From the NCBI RefSeq assembly GCF_004138335.1, contig NZ_RYFW01000007.1, positions 186,001 to 250,000 of the forward strand: 64,000 nucleotides of DNA, read 5' to 3'. Under the pieces are notes generated by a model. That model saw only the letters and a program-made list of their open reading frames with translations, did not search any database and was not told the DNA's origin. Made by a program: the position numbers and the translations under genes. Below, piece by piece: positions 49,719-58,237 of this stretch (positions within the stretch are counted from its first letter, which is position 1; the number at the start of each line of letters is the position of its first letter). The stretch is from Peristeroidobacter agariperforans (lineage in GTDB: Bacteria; Pseudomonadota; Gammaproteobacteria; Steroidobacterales; Steroidobacteraceae).

Positions 49719-51344
49719 TCAGCTCGTTACACGCAGCGCATGACGCTGCAATTTCCCGGTCGCGGTCTTCGGCAGCGAGCTGCGAAATTCAATGGCGCGC
49801 GGGTATTTGTACGGCGCGATCGTTTGCTTCACGAACGTTTGCAGTGTTTGCGCGAGCTCCGGCGAGCCGTCGTTGCCATCGTGGAGCACGATGAATGCTT
49901 TCACGAGCTGACCGCGGGCTTCATCCGGCACGCCGACCACGGCGCATTCCTTGACCGCGGGATATTCCAGGAGCGCCGCTTCCACTTCCGGACCAGCGAT
50001 GTTGTAGCCGGCGGAAATGATCATGTCGTCGGCGCGCGCTTCGAAATGGAAGTACCCATCCTCGTCCTGTGAATACAGATCGCCGGTGACATTCCATCCT
50101 TGATACACGTAGTCGTGCTGGCGCGGATCATCGAGATAGCGGCATCCCGTCGGGCCCTTCACGGCGAGTCTTCCCACTTTGCCCGGTGGCAGGGGCAGGC
50201 CATCGGCATCGAGGATGCACGCTTGATAGCCAGGCAGCGGCTTGCCCGTGGTGCCCGGGTGAATCTGATCGCCCTTGGCGGAAATAAATATATGGATCAG
50301 CTCGGTGGCGCCGATGCCATCGATCAGGCGAATGCCAGTCGCGGCGAACCACGCATCCGAGGTGGCTTTGGGCAATGCCTCGCCTGCGGAGATGCAGCGC
50401 TTCAGGCTGGAGATATCGAACTTGCTCAGCAGTGGCAGCAGCGATCGATACGCTGTCGGCGATGTGAACAATGCGCTCGCCCGGAAACGTTGCACGGCTG
50501 CCAGCAGGTTTTCGCCGCTCGGCTGCTCGACGAGGACGCTGGCCGCGCGGCGACCCAGTGGGAATACGAGCAGGGCGCCCAATCCAAATGTGAAGCCGAG
50601 CGGTGGACTGCCGACATAGATGTCCTCGGGTGAAGTCTCGAGCAAATGTCCCGCGACGATCTCGCGCATCGCGAGCACGTCGCGATGGAAATGCATGGTG
50701 GCCTTTGGCGTGCCGGTCGTTCCGGAGGTGAATGCGAGCAAACAAACATCGTCACGGGCAGTGTCGACATTGACGAATGTCGAAGCCTGCCCGTTCATCA
50801 TTTTCTCCAGCTGGCCATCCCCGAATTGCACGGTCTTGCGCAGGCGTCCGCCGAGTTCGGCGGCCTGGTGCAGCTCCTGCACGAAACGTGAGTCGCACAG
50901 GGCATGGTCGATTTGCGCGCGCTCGGCGATGACCGACAACTCGTGCGCGCGGAGCAAAGGCATGGTGGTCACCGCGATGGCGCCGGCCTTCATCACGGCC
51001 AGCCAGCAGGCAACCAACGTGGGATTGTTCGGGCCTCGCAGCAGCACGCGATTGCCCGGCACGATGCCCATTTCGTTCACCAGCACATTGGCAATGCGAT
51101 TGCTGCGATCGAGCAGCTCTGCGTAGGTCAAGACGCCGCTGTCGGAGTAGAGCGCGACACGGGCGCCATGGCCTTCGCGGACGGCATCGTCGATGAGCAC
51201 GACGCCGCAATTGAGATGTTCGGGATATTGCAGCTCGGGCAGATCGAAGCGAAATTCGGGCCACAAGTGCGGCGGCGGCAACCGCTCGTTCGCAAATCCA
51301 TCCACGTGCGAGGTGTACGGCATGCGAAAGGACTCGGCGAACAT
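49719..51344 (-). CDS. abmG: 2-aminobenzoate-CoA ligase
   Basis: This 541-aa ANL-superfamily acyl-CoA ligase activates anthranilate to its CoA thioester. AMP-binding motifs are AFTSGTTGTPKATMHFHRD, DGIGATEL and WNVTGDLYSQDEDGYFHFEARADDMIISAGYN. The catalytic Lys is in LPKTATGKLQRHALR. Its start overlaps the kynureninase stop (ATGA), so anthranilate released by kynureninase is its natural substrate. Benzoate-CoA ligase is the close alternative; operon context decides. Confidence 0.85.
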   Translation of the reverse strand: MFAESFRMPYTSHVDGFANERLPPPHLWPEFRFDLPELQYPEHLNCGVVLIDDAVREGHGARVALYSDSGVLTYAELLDRSNRIANVLVNEMGIVPGNRVLLRGPNNPTLVACWLAVMKAGAIAVTTMPLLRAHELSVIAERAQIDHALCDSRFVQELHQAAELGGRLRKTVQFGDGQLEKMMNGQASTFVNVDTARDDVCLLAFTSGTTGTPKATMHFHRDVLAMREIVAGHLLETSPEDIYVGSPPLGFTFGLGALLVFPLGRRAASVLVEQPSGENLLAAVQRFRASALFTSPTAYRSLLPLLSKFDISSLKRCISAGEALPKATSDAWFAATGIRLIDGIGATELIHIFISAKGDQIHPGTTGKPLPGYQACILDADGLPLPPGKVGRLAVKGPTGCRYLDDPRQHDYVYQGWNVTGDLYSQDEDGYFHFEARADDMIISAGYNIAGPEVEAALLEYPAVKECAVVGVPDEARGQLVKAFIVLHDGNDGSPELAQTLQTFVKQTIAPYKYPRAIEFRSSLPKTATGKLQRHALRVTS

Positions 51345-52618
51345 CAGGTCACCGCGGCGCGAACGGCATAACGCGGATCTGCCCAGCAGCCGCTGTGGAC
51401 TACATCAGCCACAGTGTAGGCGGCATCCCAGACATCCTGGTATCGCAGATATAAAGGAGTGAAGCCGAAGCGCAGCAGATCCGGTGCGCGGAAGTCGCCG
51501 ATCACGCCGCGTTCGATCAGTGCCTGCATGATCGCGTAGCCTTCCGGATGCGCGAAAGAAACATGACTGCCGCGATTGCTCGCATTCGCCGGACTGACCA
51601 GTCGCAGCGACGGGCAGATGTCGGCGATGAGATCGACGAACAACTCGCTCAGCCAGCGCGACTTCTGCACGATGTCCTGCATGCGGCTGCGTAAGATCAG
51701 ATCGACGCCGACCTCCAGGCTCAGGACGCCAAGAATGGACGGCGTGCCGCACAGGAAGCGACGGATGCCGCGGGCCGGCTCGTAGTTATCGATGAACTCG
51801 AACGGACGGTTGTGGCCCATCCAGCCCTTGAGCGGCGAAGTGAGCTGGTCCTGCAGCCGTTGCGATACGAACAAAAACGCCGGCGCGCCCGGCCCGCCAT
51901 TCAGATATTTGTAGCCGCACCCCACGGCCATATCGGCTTCACAGCCGTTCAGATCGATCTCGATCGCGCCGACGCTATGACTTAAATCCCAGATCACCAG
52001 CACGCCATGCTCGTGAGCCTTGGCAGTGATGGCTCGCATGTCGTGAATGGCGGCGGTTTTGTAGTGGACATGCGTGAGCATGACCACCGCGGTGTTCGCA
52101 TCGATGGCGTCGATGATGCGCTCGGCCGGTTCCAGTCGCAGTTGTATCGGACAGCTGCGAGTGCCGATGACGCCTTCGGCCATGTACAGATCGGTGGGGA
52201 AGTTGCCGGGCTCGGAGAGCACCACGCAGCGGTCCGGGCGGGCGGCGAGCGCCGCGCCCAGCAGTTTGAACAAGTTGACGGAGGTGGAGTCGGCCACGAC
52301 GACCTCACCGCTGCGCGCGCCGATCAATCGGGCGATCTTGTCGCCGACTCGCAGCGGCGCATCGATCCACTGATGCTCGTTCCAGCTGCGGATCAGGCCC
52401 TGGCCCCATTCCCTGGCGACCACTTCGTCGATCCGGCCGCGGGTCGCTTTGGGCAGCGGGCCGAGCGAGTTGCCGTCCATATAGATGATGCCGCCCGGCA
52501 GCTCGAACTCCTCACGGCGGTGGCGCAACGGGTCTTCCTGGTCCCACCGGCGGATCGCCGGGTAGGTAATCGCATCTCGTCGCTCGAAGGTCGTGATCTT
52601 GTCGAATTTTCGATGCAT
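51344..52618 (-). CDS. kynU: Kynureninase
   Basis: This is a 424-aa PLP enzyme cleaving kynurenine to anthranilate and alanine. Typical segments are YMDGNSLGPLPKAT, LSEPGNFPTDLYMAEG, DLSHSVGAIEIDLN, GCGYKYLNGGPGAPAFLFV (PLP lysine) and CGTPSILGVLSLE. ATG 52618 is chosen; the longer frame extends into the divergent promoter. It is divergent from the Lrp regulator gene and precedes abmG. No tryptophan dioxygenase or formamidase is in the window. Confidence 0.93.
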   Translation of the reverse strand: MHRKFDKITTFERRDAITYPAIRRWDQEDPLRHRREEFELPGGIIYMDGNSLGPLPKATRGRIDEVVAREWGQGLIRSWNEHQWIDAPLRVGDKIARLIGARSGEVVVADSTSVNLFKLLGAALAARPDRCVVLSEPGNFPTDLYMAEGVIGTRSCPIQLRLEPAERIIDAIDANTAVVMLTHVHYKTAAIHDMRAITAKAHEHGVLVIWDLSHSVGAIEIDLNGCEADMAVGCGYKYLNGGPGAPAFLFVSQRLQDQLTSPLKGWMGHNRPFEFIDNYEPARGIRRFLCGTPSILGVLSLEVGVDLILRSRMQDIVQKSRWLSELFVDLIADICPSLRLVSPANASNRGSHVSFAHPEGYAIMQALIERGVIGDFRAPDLLRFGFTPLYLRYQDVWDAAYTVADVVHSGCWADPRYAVRAAVT

Positions 52619-52664
52619 CTGGCGGACCCCTGTGCCTGATCGGAAGTGTCGCGCCGAGGCCGCC

Positions 52665-52676
52665 GGACATTGTTCC
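52665..52676. promoter_or_regulatory. Candidate KynR half-operator 1
   Basis: GGACATTGTTCC is a near-palindrome that matches the second copy at 52738-52748. It lies in the kynU/Lrp divergent promoter, about 47 bp from the kynU start. Confidence 0.5.
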
Positions 52677-52737
52677 GAAAGGCTGGCCTTGCCAAGCTCC
52701 TCGAAGAACGATAGTAGTGTCAGCACCCCAATTCGAA

Positions 52738-52748
52738 GGACAATGTCC
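52738..52748. promoter_or_regulatory. Candidate KynR half-operator 2
   Basis: GGACAATGTCC is palindromic around its centre base and ends 2 bp before the regulator ATG, overlapping its AAGGA ribosome site. It pairs with the copy at 52665-52676, with centres about 73 bp apart. This would suit autorepression. Confidence 0.5.
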
Positions 52749-52750
52749 CG

Positions 52751-53206
52751 ATGCTGGACAAGACCGAGACCACTATCCTGAAATTGCTCGAAGACGACGG
52801 ACGACTCTCCTACGCCGAGCTGGGCGAAAAAGTGGGCTTGTCGAAGAGTCCGTGCTGGTCGCGAGTGCGGGAGTTGGAGCGCCAGGGCGTCATCCGGCGT
52901 TATCGGGCGGAGATCGACGCGGCGGCCGTCGGGTTGGATTTACACGCCTTCGTGCAAGTGACCATCAACCCGACGCGGCACACCGATTTCGAGGCGGCGG
53001 TGAATCGTCATCCATCGGTGTTGGAGTGTTTCACGACGGCCGGGCAGGCGGACTATCTGCTGCACGTCCTGGTGCGTGGCATCGGCGAACTGGATGACTT
53101 GCTCCGGGCGCAGATCTCGCGGCTGCCCGGCGTGCAACGATTGGAAACGACGGTCTGCATGAAGACCATCAAGCATCGCGGCTCGGTGATGGCCTGCTTG
53201 CGGTGA
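52751..53206 (+). CDS. Lrp/AsnC family regulator, KynR-like
   Basis: This is a 151-aa regulator with a winged helix (TETTILKLLEDDGRLSYAELGEKVGLSKSPCWSRVRELERQGVI) and RAM domain (ECFTTAGQADYLLHVLVRG, then ETTVCMKTIKHRG). It is divergent from kynU, the position of the kynurenine-responsive KynR described in other proteobacteria. Two matching near-palindromes sit in the shared promoter. The kynurenine effector is inferred by context. Confidence 0.87.
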   Translation: MLDKTETTILKLLEDDGRLSYAELGEKVGLSKSPCWSRVRELERQGVIRRYRAEIDAAAVGLDLHAFVQVTINPTRHTDFEAAVNRHPSVLECFTTAGQADYLLHVLVRGIGELDDLLRAQISRLPGVQRLETTVCMKTIKHRGSVMACLR

Positions 53207-53245
53207 GCGACGAAAGTAGTGTTACAAAAGTTTAAGGAGTCAGTC

Positions 53246-53530
53246 ATGGTCGGCGGCGTCAGCGCAGTGGTCCTCATCAAGGCCGAAACTTCCAGTGTCA
53301 ACGAGCTCGCGCAAAAGCTCGTCGAACTCAAAGGCGTCGCCGAAGTGTTCTCGGTGGCGGGTCAGTACGATCTCGTCGCCATCGTGCGCGTCAAGGAAAA
53401 CGAGCAGTTGGCCGAGGTGGTCAGCGACAAGATGCGCAAGCTGCCCGGAGTGCAGCTGACCGAGACGATGATCGCGTTTCGTGTGTTCACGAAGGCGGCA
53501 GTCGAAGGGATGTTCGATCTCGGCAGCTGA
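53246..53530 (+). CDS. Stand-alone Lrp/AsnC ligand-binding (RAM) domain protein
   Basis: This is a 94-aa protein from ATG 53246, with AAGGAG 7 bp upstream. It has only the RAM fold (AVVLIKAETSSVNELAQKLVELKGVAEVFSVAGQYDLVAIVRVKENEQLAEVVSDKMRKLPGV) and no DNA-binding helix. Such proteins form decamer-like rings and may titrate or modulate full-length Lrp regulators. It follows the KynR-like gene by 39 bp. Confidence 0.82.
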   Translation: MVGGVSAVVLIKAETSSVNELAQKLVELKGVAEVFSVAGQYDLVAIVRVKENEQLAEVVSDKMRKLPGVQLTETMIAFRVFTKAAVEGMFDLGS

Positions 53531-53545
53531 CCCTCGGCAGCTGAC
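53519..53545 (+). repeat. 13-bp direct duplication at a gene end
   Basis: CTCGGCAGCTGAC occurs at 53519-53531 and again at 53533-53545. The first copy includes the stop codon of the RAM protein. It is a short tandem duplication with no evident function. Confidence 0.7.
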
Positions 53546-53636
53546 AAGCGCGTCAGGTTCACGTCAGTACTCTTTCGGCATCATGCTCCGCGGTCGCGCT
53601 GAACAGGCGCGGCCGAGTTTCAACTGTGGAGCATGC

Positions 53637-54938
53637 ATGAATTCTAAGAACCTCGGCGCAGCCGTTGCCGTCCTGCTAGCAGCCCTGAGTCCGAGCGCAT
53701 TCGCTCAAACCCCGAACGCCACTGATGTCGCCGCACTTCGTGCGCAGATCGAGGCCCTGCGAGCAGAGCAGGCTCGCATCGCCGAGATGCAGCGTGCGAC
53801 CGAAGCGAAAATTCGCGCGTTGGAAGCGAGTGTTGGTGCGACCAGTCCTTCGGCTCAGATCTCGCCCGCAGTTGCGCCTTCGTCGCCGGTCCCGCAGTTC
53901 GCGAACGTCGATGGCAAGCCGAAGTTGACTGTCTCGGGCGATCTGCGCCTGCGCTATCAAGGCGACTACTCCGATGACGACGTTCGCGCACGTCGCAGCG
54001 GGCAGGTTCGTGGCCGTCTCGGTGCGACGTACGCCGTGACCGATCGCGTCACGATCGGCGCTCGACTGGTGACCGGCGATGCAGACGATCCGAACAGCGT
54101 CGATGTGCAGATGTCGAACTGGGACGATGACTTTCAGGTCAGCCTCGATCAGGCCTACGCGCAGCTCAACTTCGGCGACTTGAATGTTTATGGCGGCAAG
54201 ATTCCGCAGCCCTTCGTCCGGACCGACCTGGTGTGGGACGGCGACGTGAACCCGCAGGGCTTGAGCGGCGTGTACAAGCACAAGCTCGGCGACGGTTCGG
54301 CGCTGCGCGCCAGCGGCTTGTTCTTCATCGTCGACGAAGATGCGGTTGGCCCGGACAGCACCATGGCGGGCGGCCAGATCGGCTACGACACGGCCGAGCT
54401 CGGTAGTTTCAAATTCGATGCGTCCGCAGGCTACTACGACTACACCCTGGGCAGCGTTGTGGGCGCCGACGTGGGCGATTTCCGGAGCAACTTGCGTCGA
54501 CCCGACGGCAGTTACCTCTCCGACTTCAATCTGGGCAATTTCATCGTCGGCGCGACCTATGCGGGCCTTGGCTCGCAGTGGCCGATACGTTTCGTTGGCG
54601 ACTATGTGAAGAACTTCGGCGCCGAGACTTCACAGGACACCGGCTACGGCGCGGACCTGGGTATCGGCCGCGTGACTCAGCCACACGACTGGCGCGTGAC
54701 TTATGGCTACTCGGTGGCGGAGACGGATGCGGTGCTGGGCGCGTTCTCGCACGACAATATCGGCATCGGCACCAACTATGAGTTGCACGCCCTCACGGTC
54801 GATTACGTGCCGATGCCGAAGACGCTGGTCACGGCCATCTGGTATCACTACAAGCCCGAAAACTCCTTCGACGCCGGCAGCAATGCCATCGGCGACTGGC
54901 TGGATCGGATCCGGGTCGCGTTTCTGGTCTCGTTCTGA
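53637..54938 (+). CDS. Putative porin with N-terminal coiled coil
   Basis: This is a 433-aa exported protein with TGGAG before ATG 53637. The signal peptide ends at SAFAQ. A short coiled coil (ALRAQIEALRAEQARIAEMQRATEAKIRALE) is followed by a beta-barrel rich in alternating strands (LRLRYQGDYS, QVRGRLGATYAV, LVTAIWYHYKPE). It ends in VAFLVSF, the outer-membrane C-terminal Phe signature. It probably forms a trimeric pore. The substrate is unknown. Confidence 0.83.
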   Translation: MNSKNLGAAVAVLLAALSPSAFAQTPNATDVAALRAQIEALRAEQARIAEMQRATEAKIRALEASVGATSPSAQISPAVAPSSPVPQFANVDGKPKLTVSGDLRLRYQGDYSDDDVRARRSGQVRGRLGATYAVTDRVTIGARLVTGDADDPNSVDVQMSNWDDDFQVSLDQAYAQLNFGDLNVYGGKIPQPFVRTDLVWDGDVNPQGLSGVYKHKLGDGSALRASGLFFIVDEDAVGPDSTMAGGQIGYDTAELGSFKFDASAGYYDYTLGSVVGADVGDFRSNLRRPDGSYLSDFNLGNFIVGATYAGLGSQWPIRFVGDYVKNFGAETSQDTGYGADLGIGRVTQPHDWRVTYGYSVAETDAVLGAFSHDNIGIGTNYELHALTVDYVPMPKTLVTAIWYHYKPENSFDAGSNAIGDWLDRIRVAFLVSF

Positions 54939-54949
54939 TAACTGCTACG

Positions 54950-55978
54950 ATGGCGGACATGACACAGCCCGCCACCGCTTACCTCGCAGCCAGCGATCGA
55001 TATGATCGAGTCCCGTATCGCCCAGTCGGTCGCAGCGGCCTGAAGCTGCCGCCGCTGTCGCTCGGGCTGTGGCACAACTTCGGCGACAACACGCCCCTCG
55101 AGCGCCAGCGCGAGATTCTGCGTGCCTCGTTCGATCTCGGCATCACTCACTTCGATCTTGCGAACAACTACGGCACGCCGTACGGCAGCGCCGAGACCAA
55201 CTTCGGCCGCATCCTCAAGGAAGATTTTCAGGCGCATCGCGACGAGCTGATCATCTCCACCAAAGCTGGGTGGGATATGTGGCCAGGGCCGTACGGGCAG
55301 GGCGGCGGCTCACGTAAGTATGTGCTCGCCAGCCTCGATCAGAGTCTGCGGCGCATGGGGCTCGATTACGTCGATATTTTTTATTCGCATCGTTTCGATC
55401 CAGAGACGCCGCTCGAGGAAACCGCTTCGGCGCTTGCTACAGCCGTGCAACAGGGCAAGGCGCTCTACGTCGGCATCTCCGCGTATTCGCCCCAGCAGAC
55501 GCTCGAGATGGAAGCAGCGTTACGGCGCTGGAATATTCCGCTGCTGATCCATCAGCCCTCGTACAGCATTTTCAAACGAGAGATCGAGGCGGGCTTGTTC
55601 GAGGCGGTCGAGAAGGTCGGCGCGGGCATGATCTGTTTCTCGCCGCTCCAGCAAGGCTTGCTGACGAACCGCTATCTGCAGGGCATCCCCGCGGACTCAC
55701 GCGTGGGACGTGGCACTCGCTTCCTGCGGCCGGAGCAGGTGTCTGATGTGGTCGTCAAGAAGGCGGCAGCGCTCAACGAAATTGCTCAGGCACGCGGCCA
55801 GTCGCTTGCACAGTTGGCGATTGCGTGGGTTCTGCGCGATCCGCGCATGACGTCTGCGATCATCGGCGCGAGCAGCGTGGCACAGGTGCGAGAGAATCTC
55901 GGCGCGCTGAAGCACCTGAGCTTCACGAAGGAAGAGCTGGCGGCCATCGACCGCATCGCTCCAGGGCCGGTGAGCTAG
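54950..55978 (+). CDS. Aldo/keto reductase, YghZ-like
   Basis: This 342-aa NADPH-dependent reductase resembles the L-glyceraldehyde-3-phosphate reductase group: GLKLPPLSLGLWHNFGDNTP and FDLANNYGTPYGSAETNFGRIL, with the catalytic Asp and Tyr. ISTKAGWDMWPGPYG contains the Lys, and YVDIFYSHRFDPETP the His. ATG 54959 is a possible later start. Its stop overlaps by 4 bases the stop of the convergent kinase gene. Confidence 0.88.
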   Translation: MADMTQPATAYLAASDRYDRVPYRPVGRSGLKLPPLSLGLWHNFGDNTPLERQREILRASFDLGITHFDLANNYGTPYGSAETNFGRILKEDFQAHRDELIISTKAGWDMWPGPYGQGGGSRKYVLASLDQSLRRMGLDYVDIFYSHRFDPETPLEETASALATAVQQGKALYVGISAYSPQQTLEMEAALRRWNIPLLIHQPSYSIFKREIEAGLFEAVEKVGAGMICFSPLQQGLLTNRYLQGIPADSRVGRGTRFLRPEQVSDVVVKKAAALNEIAQARGQSLAQLAIAWVLRDPRMTSAIIGASSVAQVRENLGALKHLSFTKEELAAIDRIAPGPVS

Positions 55979-57636
55979 TTCTGATCCAACACCTGGCGGA
56001 TCTTCGCCGCGAGCTGCTGGATCGTGAAGGGCTTCGGCAGGAACGAGACATCGCGGTCGAGCATGCCGTTGTGAATGACGGCATTGCGCGTGTAGCCGGT
56101 GGTGTAGAGCACCCTGGCGCCCGGTCGCAGCTCTCGGACGCGATCCGCGAGTTGCTTGCCGTTCATGTCCGGCATCACCACGTCCGTGAACAAAAGATCG
56201 AACGCCACGTCGTCGGTTTCCAGCATCGTGAGCGCCTGCTTTGCATCGGCCGCCTCGATAACCGTGTAGCCCAAGTCACGCAGCAGTTGCACTGACATCC
56301 GGCGCACGCGGTCTTCATCTTCGACCACGATAATCACTTCTGACGACGTCCCCTGGAGCTGACGATCCGTGGGCAACGCGTGTTGAACCGGCTCGTCCTC
56401 GCCGACGTAGCGAGGGAGGTAGAGCTTCACCGTCGTGCCCTGGCCGACTTCCGAATACATTTTCACGTGGCCGCCGGATTGTTTCGCGAAGCCGTACACC
56501 TGCGACAACCCGAGGCCCGTGCCCTGGCCGGGCTTCTTGGTCGTGAAGAAAGGATCGAAGGCGCGCGACAGCACCTCGGCACTCATTCCCATGCCGGTGT
56601 CCGTGACGGCGATCGCCACGTACTGACCGGGCCGCACCTCGGCATGCTCCGCGGCGTAGACGTCGTCCAGGTGCGCGTTCATCGTTTCCAGCGTGATCTT
56701 GCCGCCCTCGGGCATGGCGTCGCGACCGTTTACGCACAGATTGAGAATGGCGCTCTCGAGTTGCGGCGGATCGGCGAACATGCGCCACAGCCCACCGGCG
56801 AGCACCGTTTCCATGCGCACGTTGCCGCCGAGCGTTCGTGTCAGCAGCTCCGACATGCCGCTCACCAGTTTATTTGCGTCCACGACGCGGGGATCGAGCG
56901 GTTGCTGGCGCGAGAACGCCAGGAGCCGGGCTGTCAGCTCCGCGGCGCGCGTGGCGCCTTCCAGCGCATGGTCGATGGATCGCGACGCTTTGACCGGATC
57001 GCGCTGAAAGTATTTCTTCGCCATGTCGAGCGATCCGATGATGATGGCGAGCATGTTGTTGAAGTCGTGCGCGATGCCGCCGGTGAGCTGGCCGACCACT
57101 TCCATCTTCTGCATCTGCCTGACGAGCGCTTCGGCGGCCGCCCGCGATTGAGCCTCGTCGCGCAGTTTCTGATTCGCAGCCTCCAGCTCGGCGGTGCGCT
57201 CGGCAACCCGGATTTCGAGCAGGTCATTCAGCTGACGGCGCAGTCGGTCGTCTTGGGCATATTCGGCAAAGCCGCGGTGCATGGCAGCGGTCAACAACAG
57301 GATCACGCTGACCAGGGCGACGTAGAAGCCCATGCCGATCCAGTTCGACAGTCCATTGCCAGTCAGGGCCCAGCCCGGCGGCAGCAAAAAGTATCCCGAG
57401 ATGACCGCGCCGATCACGCCGGCCAGGGCGCCGGCCCGCCAGCCGAAAATAAACGCCGTGAGCACGATGGCGACGAAGAACGTGATGAACGGAAAGCCTT
57501 GGAGCACGCCACTGAGCAGCACCCGTACATACATGGCGCCGATGCTGGTCAGCAGGGCAAAGGCATAGCCGAGCCAGCTGTGCTCGCGGAGGAATTGCGT
57601 GGCTTCGTACCACTTGCGGATACGTCTTACGAGCAT
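55975..57636 (-). CDS. Hybrid sensor histidine kinase with C-terminal receiver
   Basis: This is a 553-aa membrane kinase from ATG 57636 (a TTG at 57675 is in frame). A DUF4118-like four-helix membrane region spans about 15-125, then a coiled coil. The H-box is QLTGGIAHDFNNML, followed by the N-box LNLCVNGRDAMPEGG and DTGMGMS, FDPFFTTKKPGQGTGLGLS. The C-terminal receiver has EDEDRVRR, LLFTDVVMPDMNG with the phospho-Asp, and FLPKPF. Its signal and partner are not visible here. Confidence 0.88.
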   Translation of the reverse strand: MLVRRIRKWYEATQFLREHSWLGYAFALLTSIGAMYVRVLLSGVLQGFPFITFFVAIVLTAFIFGWRAGALAGVIGAVISGYFLLPPGWALTGNGLSNWIGMGFYVALVSVILLLTAAMHRGFAEYAQDDRLRRQLNDLLEIRVAERTAELEAANQKLRDEAQSRAAAEALVRQMQKMEVVGQLTGGIAHDFNNMLAIIIGSLDMAKKYFQRDPVKASRSIDHALEGATRAAELTARLLAFSRQQPLDPRVVDANKLVSGMSELLTRTLGGNVRMETVLAGGLWRMFADPPQLESAILNLCVNGRDAMPEGGKITLETMNAHLDDVYAAEHAEVRPGQYVAIAVTDTGMGMSAEVLSRAFDPFFTTKKPGQGTGLGLSQVYGFAKQSGGHVKMYSEVGQGTTVKLYLPRYVGEDEPVQHALPTDRQLQGTSSEVIIVVEDEDRVRRMSVQLLRDLGYTVIEAADAKQALTMLETDDVAFDLLFTDVVMPDMNGKQLADRVRELRPGARVLYTTGYTRNAVIHNGMLDRDVSFLPKPFTIQQLAAKIRQVLDQN

Positions 57637-57794
57637 GGGTTCGAGTGGAAGCTGTCCCGCCGACAAAGCGGGCAATCTAGCAAAGCACGTGCTTTCCCGA
57701 CAGCCGCATCGCCCCCGCGCCGGAACTCATGGGGCGCGCGATCGATTGCTTCGATCGCTGGCAATCCCTGCCGAATGGTCGATCCGAGGTGTTC

Positions 57795-58034
57795 ATGGAT
57801 GCGTTGTCGCTGCTGCAATGGCCCGCGATGGTCGTCACTCTGGTGGCCGCGTGGCTGGTCGCGTCCCAGTCCAAAGCCCGCCGCAACTGGGGTTTCTGGA
57901 CGTTCATCGCGAGCAACGTGCTGTGGATCATCTGGGGCTGGCACGAGCAGGCCCTGGCCCTGATCGTCCTGCAGGTCGGCCTGTTCGTCCTGAACCTTCG
58001 GGGGGCGAAGAAGAATGAGCCGGCGGGGACATGA
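57795..58034 (+). CDS. Small membrane protein
   Basis: This is a 79-aa hypothetical protein from ATG 57795, with GAGG 5 bp before it; a longer frame starts at 57729. It has three hydrophobic stretches: PAMVVTLVAAWLVA, WGFWTFIASNVLWIIWGW and ALALIVLQVGLFVLNL. It ends 32 bp before tRNA-Arg. It resembles small conserved membrane proteins of unknown role. Confidence 0.6.
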   Translation: MDALSLLQWPAMVVTLVAAWLVASQSKARRNWGFWTFIASNVLWIIWGWHEQALALIVLQVGLFVLNLRGAKKNEPAGT

Positions 58035-58066
58035 AATCGCGTCGAGCTGCTAGAATGCCGCCCGTT

Positions 58067-58142
58067 GCGCCCGTAGCTCAGTGGATAGAGCGACCGCCTC
58101 CTAAGCGGTAGGTCGCAGGTTCAACTCCTGCCGGGCGCACCA
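58067..58142 (+). tRNA. tRNA-Arg(CCT)
   Basis: This 76-nt tRNA has a perfect 7-bp acceptor stem (GCGCCCG / CGGGCGC), D-arm TAGCTCAGTGGATAGAGC, anticodon stem ACCGC/GCGGT with loop CTCCTAA giving anticodon CCT, T-arm GTTCAACTCC and an encoded CCA. It marks the start of the accessory-like end of the window. Confidence 0.95.
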
Positions 58143-58173
58143 ACTCTCGGTCCAACAACATCCAATCACCCCA

Positions 58174-58207
58174 CCGTCGGCCCGATCTTGGGATCGATGG
58201 CCGACGG
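58174..58207. terminator. Long hairpin downstream of tRNA-Arg
   Basis: CCGTCGGCC (58174-58182) pairs with GGCCGACGG (58199-58207). Inside it CGATC (58183-58187) pairs with GATCG (58192-58196) around a TTGG loop, with an AT bulge. This 14-bp stem lies between the tRNA and the convergent PEP-CTERM gene. It has no T-run on either strand, so termination is likely but unproven. Confidence 0.55.
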
Positions 58208-58237
58208 GGGAGGTGAGCGAAGATTGCGATGTCGCTC

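Noticed and set aside
57637-57675. TTG start adding 13 residues to the hybrid kinase
   Set aside because: No ribosome site precedes it and the residues add no recognisable feature; ATG 57636 is simpler, although this is not certain.
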